A DNA stretch of 64,000 nt from assembly GCA_003221515.1 (NCBI GenBank), contig QHSI01000105.1, forward strand, positions 1-64,000, given 5' to 3'. The notes below the pieces were generated by a model. That model saw nothing but the letters and a program-made list of their open reading frames with translations. It did not search any database and had not been told where the DNA came from. Within the stretch, counting starts at the first letter, position 1, and each line of letters starts with the position of its first letter. Both the position numbers and the translations under genes were made by a program. Of this stretch, positions 53,255 to 61,783 are shown piece by piece. The DNA comes from Candidatus Rokuibacteriota bacterium (lineage in GTDB: Bacteria > Methylomirabilota > Methylomirabilia > Rokubacteriales > CSP1-6).

Positions 53255-54000
53255 CGGGGCCGGCGCTTCTCGCGAAACGCCGCGACGCCCTCCCGGAAGT
53301 GCGCGCTGGCCCGCACCCGGTCGCCGAGCTCCTGCTCCAGCGGCTCGCGCGCGAGCGCGTGCTCGGCGATCGTCGCGCTGATCTGCTGCTTCACCGCCTG
53401 GACGGCCGACGGACTGTTGGCGGCGATCAGCTCGGCGGTCTCGAGCGCCCACGCCATGAGCGCGTCGGCCTCCACCACCCGGTTGACGAGCCCGAGGCGG
53501 GCGGCCTCGTGAGCGTCGACGAGCTTGCCGGTCAGCAGGAAGTCCATGGCGTGGACGTGGCCGATCTGCTGGACGAGCTTCACGGTCGCGCCGCCGAACG
53601 GGTAGACCGACCAGCGGACCTCCGGGAGCCCGAACCGGGCGTGCGGCGCCGCCGCGCGGACGTCGGTGGAGAGGAGCAGCTCCACGCCGCCGCCGACGCA
53701 GTCGCCGTTGACGGCCGCGACGATGGGCTTGGAGTACACGTGGTGCTTCAGCAGGGCGTGGTTGACGATGCGCGCGATGTCGGGCGACGCCGAGAGATCG
53801 CCGCTCATGTCGGCGCCGGCGCTGAAGGCGCGCTCGCCGGCACCGGTGAGCACGATGCAGCGGCAGCTCGCGCGCTCCAGCTCGTCCCAGAGCCGCCCGA
53901 GGTCTTCCATCATCGCGCGCGACATCGCATTGAGACGGGGCTGGTTGTCGATGGTCACGACGGCGACGTGTCGACCGTGCTCGCGAACCTTGATCTCCAT
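53245..54000 (-). CDS. Enoyl-CoA hydratase/isomerase family protein
   Basis: A 251-residue crotonase-fold protein. The oxyanion-hole strands are in AFSAGADMSGDLSAS and VAAVNGDCVGGGVELLLSTD, followed by ARFGLPEVRWSVYPFGGATV. The second catalytic glutamate position is in this last block (PEV). It may act on unsaturated acyl-CoA, with the ligase and SDR nearby as possible partners. The start is ATG at 54000; the quinone reductase gene lies three bases upstream on the same strand, so the two form an operon. Confidence 0.9.
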   Translation of the reverse strand: MEIKVREHGRHVAVVTIDNQPRLNAMSRAMMEDLGRLWDELERASCRCIVLTGAGERAFSAGADMSGDLSASPDIARIVNHALLKHHVYSKPIVAAVNGDCVGGGVELLLSTDVRAAAPHARFGLPEVRWSVYPFGGATVKLVQQIGHVHAMDFLLTGKLVDAHEAARLGLVNRVVEADALMAWALETAELIAANSPSAVQAVKQQISATIAEHALAREPLEQELGDRVRASAHFREGVAAFREKRRPRYE

Positions 54001-54003
54001 CGA

Positions 54004-54993
54004 TCAGCGCAGGTCCGGGACGACGACGACCTTGCCGTGGGCCTTGCGGTCGGTCAGGAGGCGGATCGCCTCGACGCTCCGCTCGAGCGGCAGGCGATGC
54101 GAGATGCATGGCCGGAGCTTGCCTTCCTCGTACCAGCGCAGCAGCTCGTCGACCGACCGGTGGAGCTTGTCCGGTGCGTTCCAGCGGAAGTAGCGCAGCG
54201 AGCAGCCGAGCGCCGCGCGGTTCTTCACCAGGAGCCGGTTCGCCGGGATCTGCTGCACGCCGCCGACGAAGCCGACGATCAGGATGCGGCCGCCCCAGCC
54301 GAGCGCGGACAGCGCCGCGTCGAAGAGATCGCCGCCGACCGGATCGAAGCACACGTCCGCGCCCTTGCTATCGGTCAGCGCCATCACCCGCTCGGTCAGG
54401 TTCTCGGTCGCGTAGTTGACGAGCGCGTCCGCGCCGTGCTCGCGGGCCACCGCGAGCTTCTCCGGCGTGCTGGCGCCCGCGATCACCCGCGCGCCCATGG
54501 CGTTGCCGATCTCGACCGCGGTGAGCCCGACGCCACCCGCGGCGCCCAGCACGAGCAGCGTCTCGCCGGCCTCGAGCCTCCCCTGCCAGCGGATGGCCAC
54601 GTGGCTCGAAATGTACGCGACCGGAAACGCGCCCGCCTCCTCGAAGCTCATTCCGGACGGAATGGCGTACGTCTCGGACTCGGGCGCCACGGCCATCTCG
54701 GCGAGCCCGCCGTAGGCGAGAATCGCCATCACGCGGTCGCCGGGCTTCAGCCGCGTCACGCCCTGGCCGCACGCGGCGACGACGCCAGCCGTCTCGAGCC
54801 CCGGGCTGAACGGCGGATCCGGCTTCGTCTGGTAGCGCCCGGCGGTCATGAGCGCGTCCGCGTAGTTGACCGCCGTCGCCTTCACGGCGATCAGCACCTC
54901 GCCCGGCTTCGGCGTGGGCGCCGTGACCTCCTCGACCTTCAGGCCCTCGACGTCGCCGAACGCGCGACAGATCACGGCCCGCATGCGCGTCAT
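54004..54993 (-). CDS. NADPH:quinone oxidoreductase (zinc-less MDR family)
   Basis: A 329-residue medium-chain reductase. It starts MTRMRAVICRAFGDVEGLKV and has ATAVNYADALMTAGRYQTKP, the nucleotide motif VLGAAGGVGLTAVEIGNAMG and the C-terminal DRKAHGKVVVVPDLR. Zinc-binding cysteines are absent, as in quinone oxidoreductases. The open frame extends upstream to 55083, but the added residues are not family-like, so ATG at 54993 is used. It lies in an operon with the enoyl-CoA hydratase. Confidence 0.9.
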   Translation of the reverse strand: MTRMRAVICRAFGDVEGLKVEEVTAPTPKPGEVLIAVKATAVNYADALMTAGRYQTKPDPPFSPGLETAGVVAACGQGVTRLKPGDRVMAILAYGGLAEMAVAPESETYAIPSGMSFEEAGAFPVAYISSHVAIRWQGRLEAGETLLVLGAAGGVGLTAVEIGNAMGARVIAGASTPEKLAVAREHGADALVNYATENLTERVMALTDSKGADVCFDPVGGDLFDAALSALGWGGRILIVGFVGGVQQIPANRLLVKNRAALGCSLRYFRWNAPDKLHRSVDELLRWYEEGKLRPCISHRLPLERSVEAIRLLTDRKAHGKVVVVPDLR

Positions 54994-55070
54994 GGGCTCG
55001 TGGCCAGGTAGCGCGGCGGCTCTCTCCGCGTCGCGGTCATGAGGATCCTCCTGGCAGGCGATATTATCCG

Positions 55071-55223
55071 ATGCGGCAGTCATCGGGAGGCTCGGACGGA
55101 GGCTACGTCGATCCGGTGCTCGGCGGCGGCTTCAGCAACATCGCGTCGTACCTCGTGCTGATCGGCGTGCTCTTCGCGCGTCCCTACGGCCTCTTCGGGG
55201 AGGCGGATATCGAGCGCGTCTGA
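55071..55223 (+). pseudogene. C-terminal remnant of a branched-chain amino acid permease (LivH-like)
   Basis: A 50-codon open frame whose last ~38 codons, GYVDPVLGGGFSNIASYLVL then IGVLFARPYGLFGEADIERV, match the final helix and tail of LivH/LivM permeases. The rest of the gene is missing and the first dozen residues are unrelated. It marks a deletion that removed a Liv-type transporter beside the acyl-CoA genes. The following 138 bp before the promoter are non-coding, with a repeated AGCCTCCG (55223-55230 and 55254-55261). Confidence 0.6.
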
Positions 55224-55361
55224 GCCTCCGAAATCGATGGCCGTATTCTGTCAGCCTCCGGAAAAGACTGCGCCACCTTGTCCAGTCTCTGACCAGGGCC
55301 CTTCGGTTTCCGGCCCCGCCAAGTCCCTGAGAAACCGCGCCTAGTCGGCCGCAAAGCCCGA

Positions 55362-55377
55362 TGGCACCCGCCGTGCA
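55362..55377 (+). promoter_or_regulatory. Sigma54-type (-24/-12) promoter
   Basis: TGGCACCCGCCGTGCA matches TGGCACG-N4-TTGCA at all but two positions, with GG at 55363-55364 and GC at 55375-55376 correctly spaced. Transcription would start near 55388, giving a 24-base leader before the ATG at 55412. A purine-rich GGGAGAGAGAG follows. It mirrors the site found on the minus strand at 30818-30833. Confidence 0.5.
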
Positions 55378-55411
55378 CTGGTGAGCTTGCGGGAGAGAGA
55401 GTGAGTCAGCC

Positions 55412-55858
55412 ATGAGAAGGCAAGTGGTACGGGTGATGATCGCGGTGGCGCTGCTCGTGAATCTGCAGGGCTGCGCGGCCGTGGCGTTGACGCTCCTGAG
55501 CGCAGGGGCCAGTGTGGGCGGCAGCGCCGGGATCGACTACACCATGAACGGCGCCGCGACCCGGACGTTCACTGCAGGGCACGACCAGCTGCGCGGCGCG
55601 GTCCTGACAACCCTCCGCCGTATGGCCATCACCGTGAAAGCCGACGCCAGCACCGACGAGGGACGGAAGATCGTCGCCCAGGCAATCGATCGCAGCGTGG
55701 AGATCGAGCTCGAGCGGCTCACCACGAAGGCCACGCGCATGCGTGTGGTCGTCAAGCAGGGGATCTTCTTCCGCGATCGAGCGACGGCGGGCGAGATCAT
55801 CGCCAAGACCGGACAGATCGTCGAAAACGGCACGAAAATCACCAGTAACGCCAACTGA
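55412..55858 (+). CDS. DUF3568-type small lipoprotein
   Basis: A 148-residue exported protein. The signal peptide ends in a lipobox (VNLQGCAAVAL; Cys about residue 21). A glycine-rich stretch (GASVGGSAGIDYTMNGAATR) and a mixed alpha/beta domain follow (LRGAVLTTLRRMAITVKADA, IELERLTTKATRMRVVVKQG). This resembles the DUF3568 family of unknown function, found on outer or inner membranes. It is the first gene after the sigma54-like promoter and is followed 12 bases later by another small exported protein. Confidence 0.75.
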   Translation: MRRQVVRVMIAVALLVNLQGCAAVALTLLSAGASVGGSAGIDYTMNGAATRTFTAGHDQLRGAVLTTLRRMAITVKADASTDEGRKIVAQAIDRSVEIELERLTTKATRMRVVVKQGIFFRDRATAGEIIAKTGQIVENGTKITSNAN

Positions 55859-55870
55859 ACGGAGCGCCCC

Positions 55871-56230
55871 ATGAAGCGAAGGATCGTGCACGGCCTCGGC
55901 GTACTCATGCTCGCGATGGCATCCACGGCGGCCGCGGAGCCGCCGTCGAGGCCGGCGCCTCCGCCGGCGATCGCGTCGGCCAATACGCCGAGCCCGTTCG
56001 CCTCGCTCTCACCGGGGAATAGAAGGATCGCGGTCGCTCTCTTCGAGTCTCAGAGGCCGACCGCTCAGCACGCGCAGTCGATGACGCTGGAGCGGATCGC
56101 GGAGGAAAAGCGGAGCGGCAAGACCTGGAACGAGGTGTTCCAGGCGATGAAGTCGCAGGGGCTCATCCAGGCCGAGACGCTCGCGCAGGTGCTGGGCCGC
56201 CACGATCGCGCTCGTTACAACCGTTCGTAG
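55871..56230 (+). CDS. Small exported protein of unknown function
   Basis: A 119-residue protein with a clear signal peptide (MKRRIVHGLGVLMLAMASTA then AAEPP), a proline-rich linker and a helical C-terminal part (ERIAEEKRSGKTWNEVFQAM then KSQGLIQAETLAQVLGRHDR). I do not recognise the family. The GKTWNEVFQ segment looks like a conserved core of small secreted helical proteins. It is co-transcribed with the lipoprotein and ends 14 bp from the convergent O-antigen ligase. Confidence 0.7.
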   Translation: MKRRIVHGLGVLMLAMASTAAAEPPSRPAPPPAIASANTPSPFASLSPGNRRIAVALFESQRPTAQHAQSMTLERIAEEKRSGKTWNEVFQAMKSQGLIQAETLAQVLGRHDRARYNRS

Positions 56231-56244
56231 GCGGGTGCGCTGGA

Positions 56245-57435
56245 TCAGGCGTCGAGGTCGCGCTCGATCACGAACGGGACGGTCATCAGGGTCAGCGCGA
56301 CGAGCAGGACCTCGGTGTCGCCGAAGTTGTATTCGAAGAGCCCCGCGACGAGAAAGGCCGCGATCGCGGCCATCGAGCCCAGCACGAGCCCCCTCGCCTC
56401 CTCATCCTCCGGCGGGATGCGCCTGAGCACACGACCCGAGGCGCCGAAGAAGGCCACCCAGATCGCGACCCACGCGGCCAGGCCCGGGATCCCGCGCTCG
56501 GCCGCGATCTGCAGCGGCGTGTCGTGCAGGTGGCTGGTCGAGCGCCGCAGCGCCTCCGGCGACGCGACGATCGGGTAGACGTTTTTGATCTGGCCGGGCC
56601 CGATCCCGGTGATCAGGTGCGCGCCGGCGACGCGCAGCCCCGTTTCGAGCATCGCCAGCCGGTCCCGCGTCGTGTCGTCGTTGAAGTCGCCCACGCTGCG
56701 CAGCCGCTTCAGCGTGCGCGGCTCCACCGCGATCGCGCCGGCCACCACCAGCACCAGCGCCGCCAGCGCCAGCCAGCGCCGGCGAAGCCCCAGCGTGCAT
56801 CCGACGCCGCCGACCGCGAAACCAACCCACGCGCCGCGCACCGAGCTGAGCCCGAGCGCCAACACGGACGCGAGCCACGCCGGCAGCGCCCAGACGAGCG
56901 CGCGCCCGCCGCGCACCAGGCGCGGCAGCGCGCTCACCAGCACGAGCGTGAGGACGCCGGCCAGCGTCATGTAGATCGAGAAGAAGCCGCGGGCGCGGCC
57001 GCATTTTCTGAAGACCAGCCGGACGAGCGCCCCGCCCGACTCGACGGTGCCCCCGGCGGGACAGAACGAGACCTGGACGATCGACACGAGCGCCACCACC
57101 GAAACGGCGATGAACAGGCCCTCCGCGAAGCGCCGCGCGACGTGACCGTTCGGGAGCGCGTGCAGCACGACGTAGAACGCGCCCAGCGTGAGGAGCCCGC
57201 GCGAGGACAGCAGGCTCTCGCGCGGCCGGTCAGAGGCGAGCGCGGCGACGAGGGTCCAGACCGCGAAGGCGACGAAGGGCCCGAGCAGCGGCCAGCGGAC
57301 ACGCAGGGTTCCCGCCGGTCGAGGGCCGAACACGAGCCAGAGGGCGAGGACGACGAGCGTCGTCTCGGCGAGCGTGATGGACGCGGCCAGGCCCGCCACG
57401 AGCGCCACGAGCAGGGTGCCGCGGACGCCGTTCAA
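56245..57435 (-). CDS. O-antigen ligase / Wzy-type polymerase
   Basis: A 396-residue polytopic membrane protein with about ten hydrophobic segments and the WaaL/Wzy periplasmic signature ITGIGPGQIKNVYPIVASPE then HLHDTPLQIAAERGIPGLAA. The arginine-rich cytoplasmic/periplasmic loops (VEPRTLKRLRSVGDFNDDTT) are also usual. It links or polymerises repeat units on undecaprenyl diphosphate. TTG at 57435 overlaps the stop of the upstream sugar transferase (TTGA). It is the last gene of the cluster. Confidence 0.85.
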   Translation of the reverse strand: MNGVRGTLLVALVAGLAASITLAETTLVVLALWLVFGPRPAGTLRVRWPLLGPFVAFAVWTLVAALASDRPRESLLSSRGLLTLGAFYVVLHALPNGHVARRFAEGLFIAVSVVALVSIVQVSFCPAGGTVESGGALVRLVFRKCGRARGFFSIYMTLAGVLTLVLVSALPRLVRGGRALVWALPAWLASVLALGLSSVRGAWVGFAVGGVGCTLGLRRRWLALAALVLVVAGAIAVEPRTLKRLRSVGDFNDDTTRDRLAMLETGLRVAGAHLITGIGPGQIKNVYPIVASPEALRRSTSHLHDTPLQIAAERGIPGLAAWVAIWVAFFGASGRVLRRIPPEDEEARGLVLGSMAAIAAFLVAGLFEYNFGDTEVLLVALTLMTVPFVIERDLDA

Positions 57436-58817
57436 TACGCGTTGCGGTTACGGAAGTACCAAAGCGTCTGAACCAGGATCTTCAGGTCGAAGGCGAGGCT
57501 CCACCGCTCGATGTAGTACAGGTCGCACTCGATCCGGCGCTCGATCGACGTGTTACCCCGCCAGCCGTTGATCTGGGCCCAGCCGGTGATGCCGGCCTTC
57601 ACCTTGTGGCGCAGCATGTAGCCGGGCACGCGCCGCCGGAACTCCTCGACGAAGCTCGGGCGCTCGGGGCGCGGCCCGACGAGGCTCATCTCGCCCCGGA
57701 GCACGTTGAAGAACTGCGGCAGCTCGTCGAAGCTCCAGCGCCGGAGGAAGGCGCCCAGCCGCGTGCGGCGCGGATCGTCGGGGCGCGCCCACACCGGGCC
57801 GGTGTGCGCCTCGGCGTCGACCTCCATGGTCCGGAACTTCAGCATGTGGAAGCGTCGCCCGTCGACGCCCATGCGCTCCTGGTGGAAGAGCACGGGCCCG
57901 GACGAGGTGAGCTTGAGCGCGGCGGCGATCGCCAGCATGGCCGGCCCGGCCAGCACCAGCGCGAGCGCGCCGAAGACCAGGTCGAAGGATCGCTTGAGGA
58001 CACGGTTCCACCCGTAGAGTGGCGACTCGCGGAGGTGGATGAACGGCACCGTCTCGAACTCTTCGACGCCGCCGCGCAGCGACGCCAGGCCGAAGACGTC
58101 GGGCACGAGGTGGATGGCGACCGGATCGTCGCCGACGCCGGTGAGCACGCTGGTCAGCCGCGAGTAGTCGGCGTGCGGAAGCGCGATGAACACGACGTCG
58201 ACCGAATGCCGGTCGAGGATCGCGCGGACGTCGTCGATGCCGCCGAGCCAGCGGACGCCCTCGGGGACCTCGCTCTTGTCGCTCAGCATCCCGAGCACCC
58301 GAATCCCGACGTCCGGCCGCCGGCGCAGCACCCGCAAGACCTCGGCGGCCGGCTCGCCGCCGCCGACGACGATCGCGTAGCGCTGGTTGTAACCGTGACG
58401 TCGCGCCACGCGCATCGCTTCGCGGAACACCGCGCGCGAAAAGCTGACCGCGACGACCGACTCGGCCCAGAAGATCACAATGACGAGGCGCGAGTAGTCG
58501 TACCCGCGGAAGGCGAACGTCATGATCGCGACGAGCACCAGCACACCGAGGGTCGAGGCCTTGGCGACGTCGAGCCACTCCGACACCCGCGAGCCCAGGC
58601 GGCTCGGCCGGTACAGGTCGAACGCGCGAAACGCGAAGCCCCAGACGACGAGGATCGGAAGCAGCTGGAGCGCATAATTCGAGAACGGGGGCAGGTCGCC
58701 GACGTAGCGGAGGAGATGGAAGCGAATCCCGTACGCCAGCATCCAGCAGACGGCGATCAGCACGAGATCGAAGGCCAGCGTGAGGTGCTCGAACAACCGC
58801 GAGTGGGCCTTCAGCAC
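57432..58817 (-). CDS. Undecaprenyl-phosphate sugar phosphotransferase (WcaJ/WbaP type)
   Basis: A 461-residue initiating transferase. Four N-terminal membrane helices are followed by a Rossmann-like cytoplasmic domain (RYAIVVGGGEPAAEVLRVLR). The C-terminal catalytic domain has KRSFDLVFGALALVLAGPAM, FHQERMGVDGRRFHMLKFRT, WSFDELPQFFNVLRGEMSLV and GPRPERPSF. It transfers the first sugar phosphate to undecaprenyl phosphate at the inner membrane. GTG at 58817 overlaps the glycosyltransferase stop by seven bases (GTGCTGA), the same arrangement as at 32436. Confidence 0.92.
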   Translation of the reverse strand: MLKAHSRLFEHLTLAFDLVLIAVCWMLAYGIRFHLLRYVGDLPPFSNYALQLLPILVVWGFAFRAFDLYRPSRLGSRVSEWLDVAKASTLGVLVLVAIMTFAFRGYDYSRLVIVIFWAESVVAVSFSRAVFREAMRVARRHGYNQRYAIVVGGGEPAAEVLRVLRRRPDVGIRVLGMLSDKSEVPEGVRWLGGIDDVRAILDRHSVDVVFIALPHADYSRLTSVLTGVGDDPVAIHLVPDVFGLASLRGGVEEFETVPFIHLRESPLYGWNRVLKRSFDLVFGALALVLAGPAMLAIAAALKLTSSGPVLFHQERMGVDGRRFHMLKFRTMEVDAEAHTGPVWARPDDPRRTRLGAFLRRWSFDELPQFFNVLRGEMSLVGPRPERPSFVEEFRRRVPGYMLRHKVKAGITGWAQINGWRGNTSIERRIECDLYYIERWSLAFDLKILVQTLWYFRNRNAY

Positions 58818-59974
58818 GCTCGCCTCGTCTGGTGCTCGCGCCAGCGGCGCTCGATCCATTCGCGGAGCCGCTGCTTGAAGATCGGCCGGTCGAACTGCTC
58901 GGCGCGGGCCCGCAGCGCCTTGGGATCGAATCGATCCCGCGCGCGCTCGAATCTGAGCATCGCGTCCACGAGCGCGTCGACCGACTGTTCGGTGAAGAAG
59001 AGCGCCGTCGGCGGCCTGTCGCCGTCGTCGAGCCCTACCATCGTCTCGACCGCGCCGCCCTTGCGGAGCGCGATCGTCGGCCGCCCCGCCGCCGCCGCCT
59101 CGAGCGGGGCGATCCCGAAATCCTCGACGACCGGGAACACGAGCGCGCGGCAGCGTCTGTAGAGCTCGGCCACTTCCGTGTCCGAGCGGTAGCCGAGGAA
59201 CGTCACGCTGGGTCCGGCCAGCGCGCGAAGCCGCGACTCCTCTGGGCCGGTCCCAACGACGACAAGCCGACGGTCGAGGCGCGTCGCCGCCTCGACCGCG
59301 AGATCGATGCGCTTGTACGGGATCAGCGCCGACACGACGAGATAATAGTCGTCGGTCGCGTCGGCGATCTCGAAGCGCGAAACGTCGACCGGCGGATAGA
59401 TCACCTCCGCCGAGCGGTCGTAGATGCGCCGGATCCGCTCGGCGATGTAGTTGGAGATCGCGACGAACTCGTGGACGCCGTTGGTGCGACGGTCCCACGA
59501 CCGGAGCCTCTTCGCCACCGGACCGGCGAGCAGGCGCACCATACCGCGGCGCCGTCCGACGTATTCGCCGTACATGTCCCACAAATACCGCATCGGAGAA
59601 AAGCAATAGCACAGATGAAGGGCGCCGGGAGCTACGGGTGCGCCTTTTGCCACGCAGTGGCTCATCGAGAGCACCAGGTCGTAGCCGCGCAGATCCAGAC
59701 GCTGGATCGCCAATGGGAACGCCGGCAGGTAGTAGCGCTTGAGACCCAGTGATGCCTCTGAACGGTACTCCGCAGTGGCCGGCGGTAACCGCTGGATGAA
59801 CGACGTGATGATGCGCCGTCGCTCGATGACGGGGCTGACGCTGCCGGGCACGTGCACCAGCGTGAAGAGCGGCGCGTCGGGAAAGAGCTCGCACAGCACC
59901 TCGAGGCAGCGCTCGCCACCCCGCATTCCCGTCAGCCAGTCGTGGACGAGGGCGACGCGCGCGCCCGAGATCAC
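58811..59974 (-). CDS. Glycosyltransferase family 4 protein
   Basis: A 387-residue GT-B enzyme. The N-terminal half starts ARVALVHDWLTGMRGGERCL, typical of this GT4 group, and the C-terminal half has VVGTGPEESRLRALAGPSVT and the donor-binding EDFGIAPLEAAAAGRPTIAL. The donor is a nucleotide-activated sugar, perhaps a GDP-linked deoxysugar given the next gene. GTG at 59974 is preferred because it lies 11 bases after the upstream stop and begins the conserved sequence; longer frames to 60070 overlap the upstream gene. Confidence 0.9.
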   Translation of the reverse strand: MISGARVALVHDWLTGMRGGERCLEVLCELFPDAPLFTLVHVPGSVSPVIERRRIITSFIQRLPPATAEYRSEASLGLKRYYLPAFPLAIQRLDLRGYDLVLSMSHCVAKGAPVAPGALHLCYCFSPMRYLWDMYGEYVGRRRGMVRLLAGPVAKRLRSWDRRTNGVHEFVAISNYIAERIRRIYDRSAEVIYPPVDVSRFEIADATDDYYLVVSALIPYKRIDLAVEAATRLDRRLVVVGTGPEESRLRALAGPSVTFLGYRSDTEVAELYRRCRALVFPVVEDFGIAPLEAAAAGRPTIALRKGGAVETMVGLDDGDRPPTALFFTEQSVDALVDAMLRFERARDRFDPKALRARAEQFDRPIFKQRLREWIERRWREHQTRRAC

Positions 59975-59985
59975 GTCCGCTCCCG

Positions 59986-60963
59986 CTAGCGCGGGCGCGC
60001 GGCGATGCGCTGTCGCCAATACTCGAGCAGATCGGTGAGCGTCTGCTCGAGCGGAATCGTCCCGCGCCATCCGACCTCCGTCTCGATCTTCTCCCGGCTG
60101 CCGCGCAAGATCGGCACGTCGGAGGGTCGAAGCCGGGCCGGATCGTGGCGGATTTCGATGCGGGGCAGCGTCGACTTGCCGATCAGGAACTTCAGGACGC
60201 GCTCGATCGACCAGTCGACGCCGGAGCAGAGGTTGTAGACGTCACCGGGCGTGCCGCGCTCGAGCAACATCCAGTAGCCGCGCACGATGTCGCGCACGTC
60301 GGAGAAGTCGCGCGTGGGATTGAGATCGCCCACGTGGACGACGGGCTCGCGCAGCCCGGCCTCCATCTCGGCGATCTGCCTGGCGAAGTTGGACTCGGAG
60401 AAGGTCTCGCCGCGACGGGGCCCCGTGTGGTTGAACGCGCGCGCCCGCACGATGTGCATGCCGTAGCTCTTGTAGTACTGGTAGCCCATCAGATCCTGGG
60501 TGACCTTGCTGACCGCGTAGGGCGAGAGCGGGCGCAGCGGATTCGTCTCGCGGATCGGCAGCTCGTTCGGGTGGACGAGGCCGTATTCTTCGCTCGAGCC
60601 GATCACCAGGAACCGCGCCGAGGACTTGAGCTGCCGCATCGCCTCGAAGAGATTCACCTGGCAGTTGACGTTCGTGTGGAACGTCTCGCCGGGCGTCTGC
60701 CAGGAGGCGGCCACGAAGCTCTGCGCCGCGAGGTGGATGATGTAGTCGGGCTGGGCCTGCTCCAGCACCGTCCGCACCGAAAGGATGTCGCGCAGGTCGG
60801 ACTCGACGAGGGTCAGCTGGTCGCGGATCCGCTCGATGTGCTCGGTCTTGCTTCGCCAGCGCAGCGCGCCGATCACCGCGGCGCCGCGCGCGAGCGCGAA
60901 TTCTGTGAGGTGGCTTCCGACGAATCCGGTGATCCCCGTGATCAGAATTCGCACGCGGAACAT
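59986..60963 (-). CDS. GDP-mannose 4,6-dehydratase-type NAD-dependent epimerase/dehydratase
   Basis: A 325-residue extended SDR. The cofactor motif is ILITGITGFVGSHLTEFALA. The active-site serine is in LVIGSSEEYGLV with tyrosine and lysine in LSPYAVSKVTQDL. ARAFNHTGPRRGETF and NPTRDFSDVRDIVRGYW are typical of GDP-mannose dehydratase and GDP-6-deoxymannose reductase. It supplies a deoxyhexose donor for the cluster. ATG at 60963 is four bases after the upstream stop; longer frames are not family-like. Confidence 0.9.
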   Translation of the reverse strand: MFRVRILITGITGFVGSHLTEFALARGAAVIGALRWRSKTEHIERIRDQLTLVESDLRDILSVRTVLEQAQPDYIIHLAAQSFVAASWQTPGETFHTNVNCQVNLFEAMRQLKSSARFLVIGSSEEYGLVHPNELPIRETNPLRPLSPYAVSKVTQDLMGYQYYKSYGMHIVRARAFNHTGPRRGETFSESNFARQIAEMEAGLREPVVHVGDLNPTRDFSDVRDIVRGYWMLLERGTPGDVYNLCSGVDWSIERVLKFLIGKSTLPRIEIRHDPARLRPSDVPILRGSREKIETEVGWRGTIPLEQTLTDLLEYWRQRIAARPR

Positions 60964-60967
60964 AGTA

Positions 60968-61783
60968 CTACACCGTCCGCGGCTGACCTCGCTTGCGCGT
61001 GGCCCGTCGGAGACCCCGCCGCCAGCCGCCGGGCAGGGCCAGCGCCAGGAGCGGCCGGGCGGCGAATGCCGCGCACCACCAGGGGTAGGCGCCGCCTCGC
61101 ACCGCCCGCCAGCGCACCCGCGCCTCGGCGCGCAACCGGTCGTCGTCACGCACGGCGGACACGCGGCCGGGGGCCAGCCGGCGGATCACGAGCGGCTCCG
61201 GCAGGTTCGCGAGACGCGTGAGACGGCTCATCCGCATCCAGAGATCGTAGTCCTGAGCCACCGGCAGCGACTCGTCGTAGCCGCCGGCGAGCTCCACGAC
61301 CGTCCGCCGCATCATCACGGACGAATGCACGAACGGGTTGGCGCGGATGAGCGCACGACGGATCGTCGCGTCGTCCCCCGCCGGCCGGACGACGGCCAGC
61401 TCGCGGCCGGTCACGTCGACCTCGCGCGCGCCGGTGCCGAGCAGCCCGACGTCGGGATGGACGCCGAGGAACGCGCGCTGGCGCGCCAGGCGATCGGGCA
61501 GCGCGACGTCGTCGGCATCGAGGCGCGCCACCAGCGCCGCCTTCGACAGCTCGAGCGCCCGGTTCAGCGAGCGCGTCAGCCCGGCGTGCGGGCGCCGCTC
61601 GATCACCAGCCGCGGGTCGCGAAGCGACGCCAGCACGTCCGCCGTCGCGTCGGTCGAGCCGTCGTCGATGACGATCACCTCGAGATCGGTCAGGGTCTGG
61701 GCGAGCAGCGACTGGACGGCCTCGCGCACCCACGGCGCGCCGTCGCGTACGGACATCAACACCGAGACGACCGGTGCGCTCAC
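60968..61783 (-). CDS. Glycosyltransferase family 2 protein
   Basis: A 271-residue GT-A enzyme. It begins VSAPVVSVLMSVRDGAPWVR. The nucleotide-binding part is DLEVIVIDDGSTDATADVLA, the DxD motif is VARLDADDVALPDRLARQ, and the acceptor-side motif is GGYDESLPVAQDYDLWMRMS. It adds one sugar of the repeat unit. GTG at 61783 overlaps the methyltransferase stop by four bases (GTGA). Confidence 0.92.
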   Translation of the reverse strand: MSAPVVSVLMSVRDGAPWVREAVQSLLAQTLTDLEVIVIDDGSTDATADVLASLRDPRLVIERRPHAGLTRSLNRALELSKAALVARLDADDVALPDRLARQRAFLGVHPDVGLLGTGAREVDVTGRELAVVRPAGDDATIRRALIRANPFVHSSVMMRRTVVELAGGYDESLPVAQDYDLWMRMSRLTRLANLPEPLVIRRLAPGRVSAVRDDDRLRAEARVRWRAVRGGAYPWWCAAFAARPLLALALPGGWRRGLRRATRKRGQPRTV

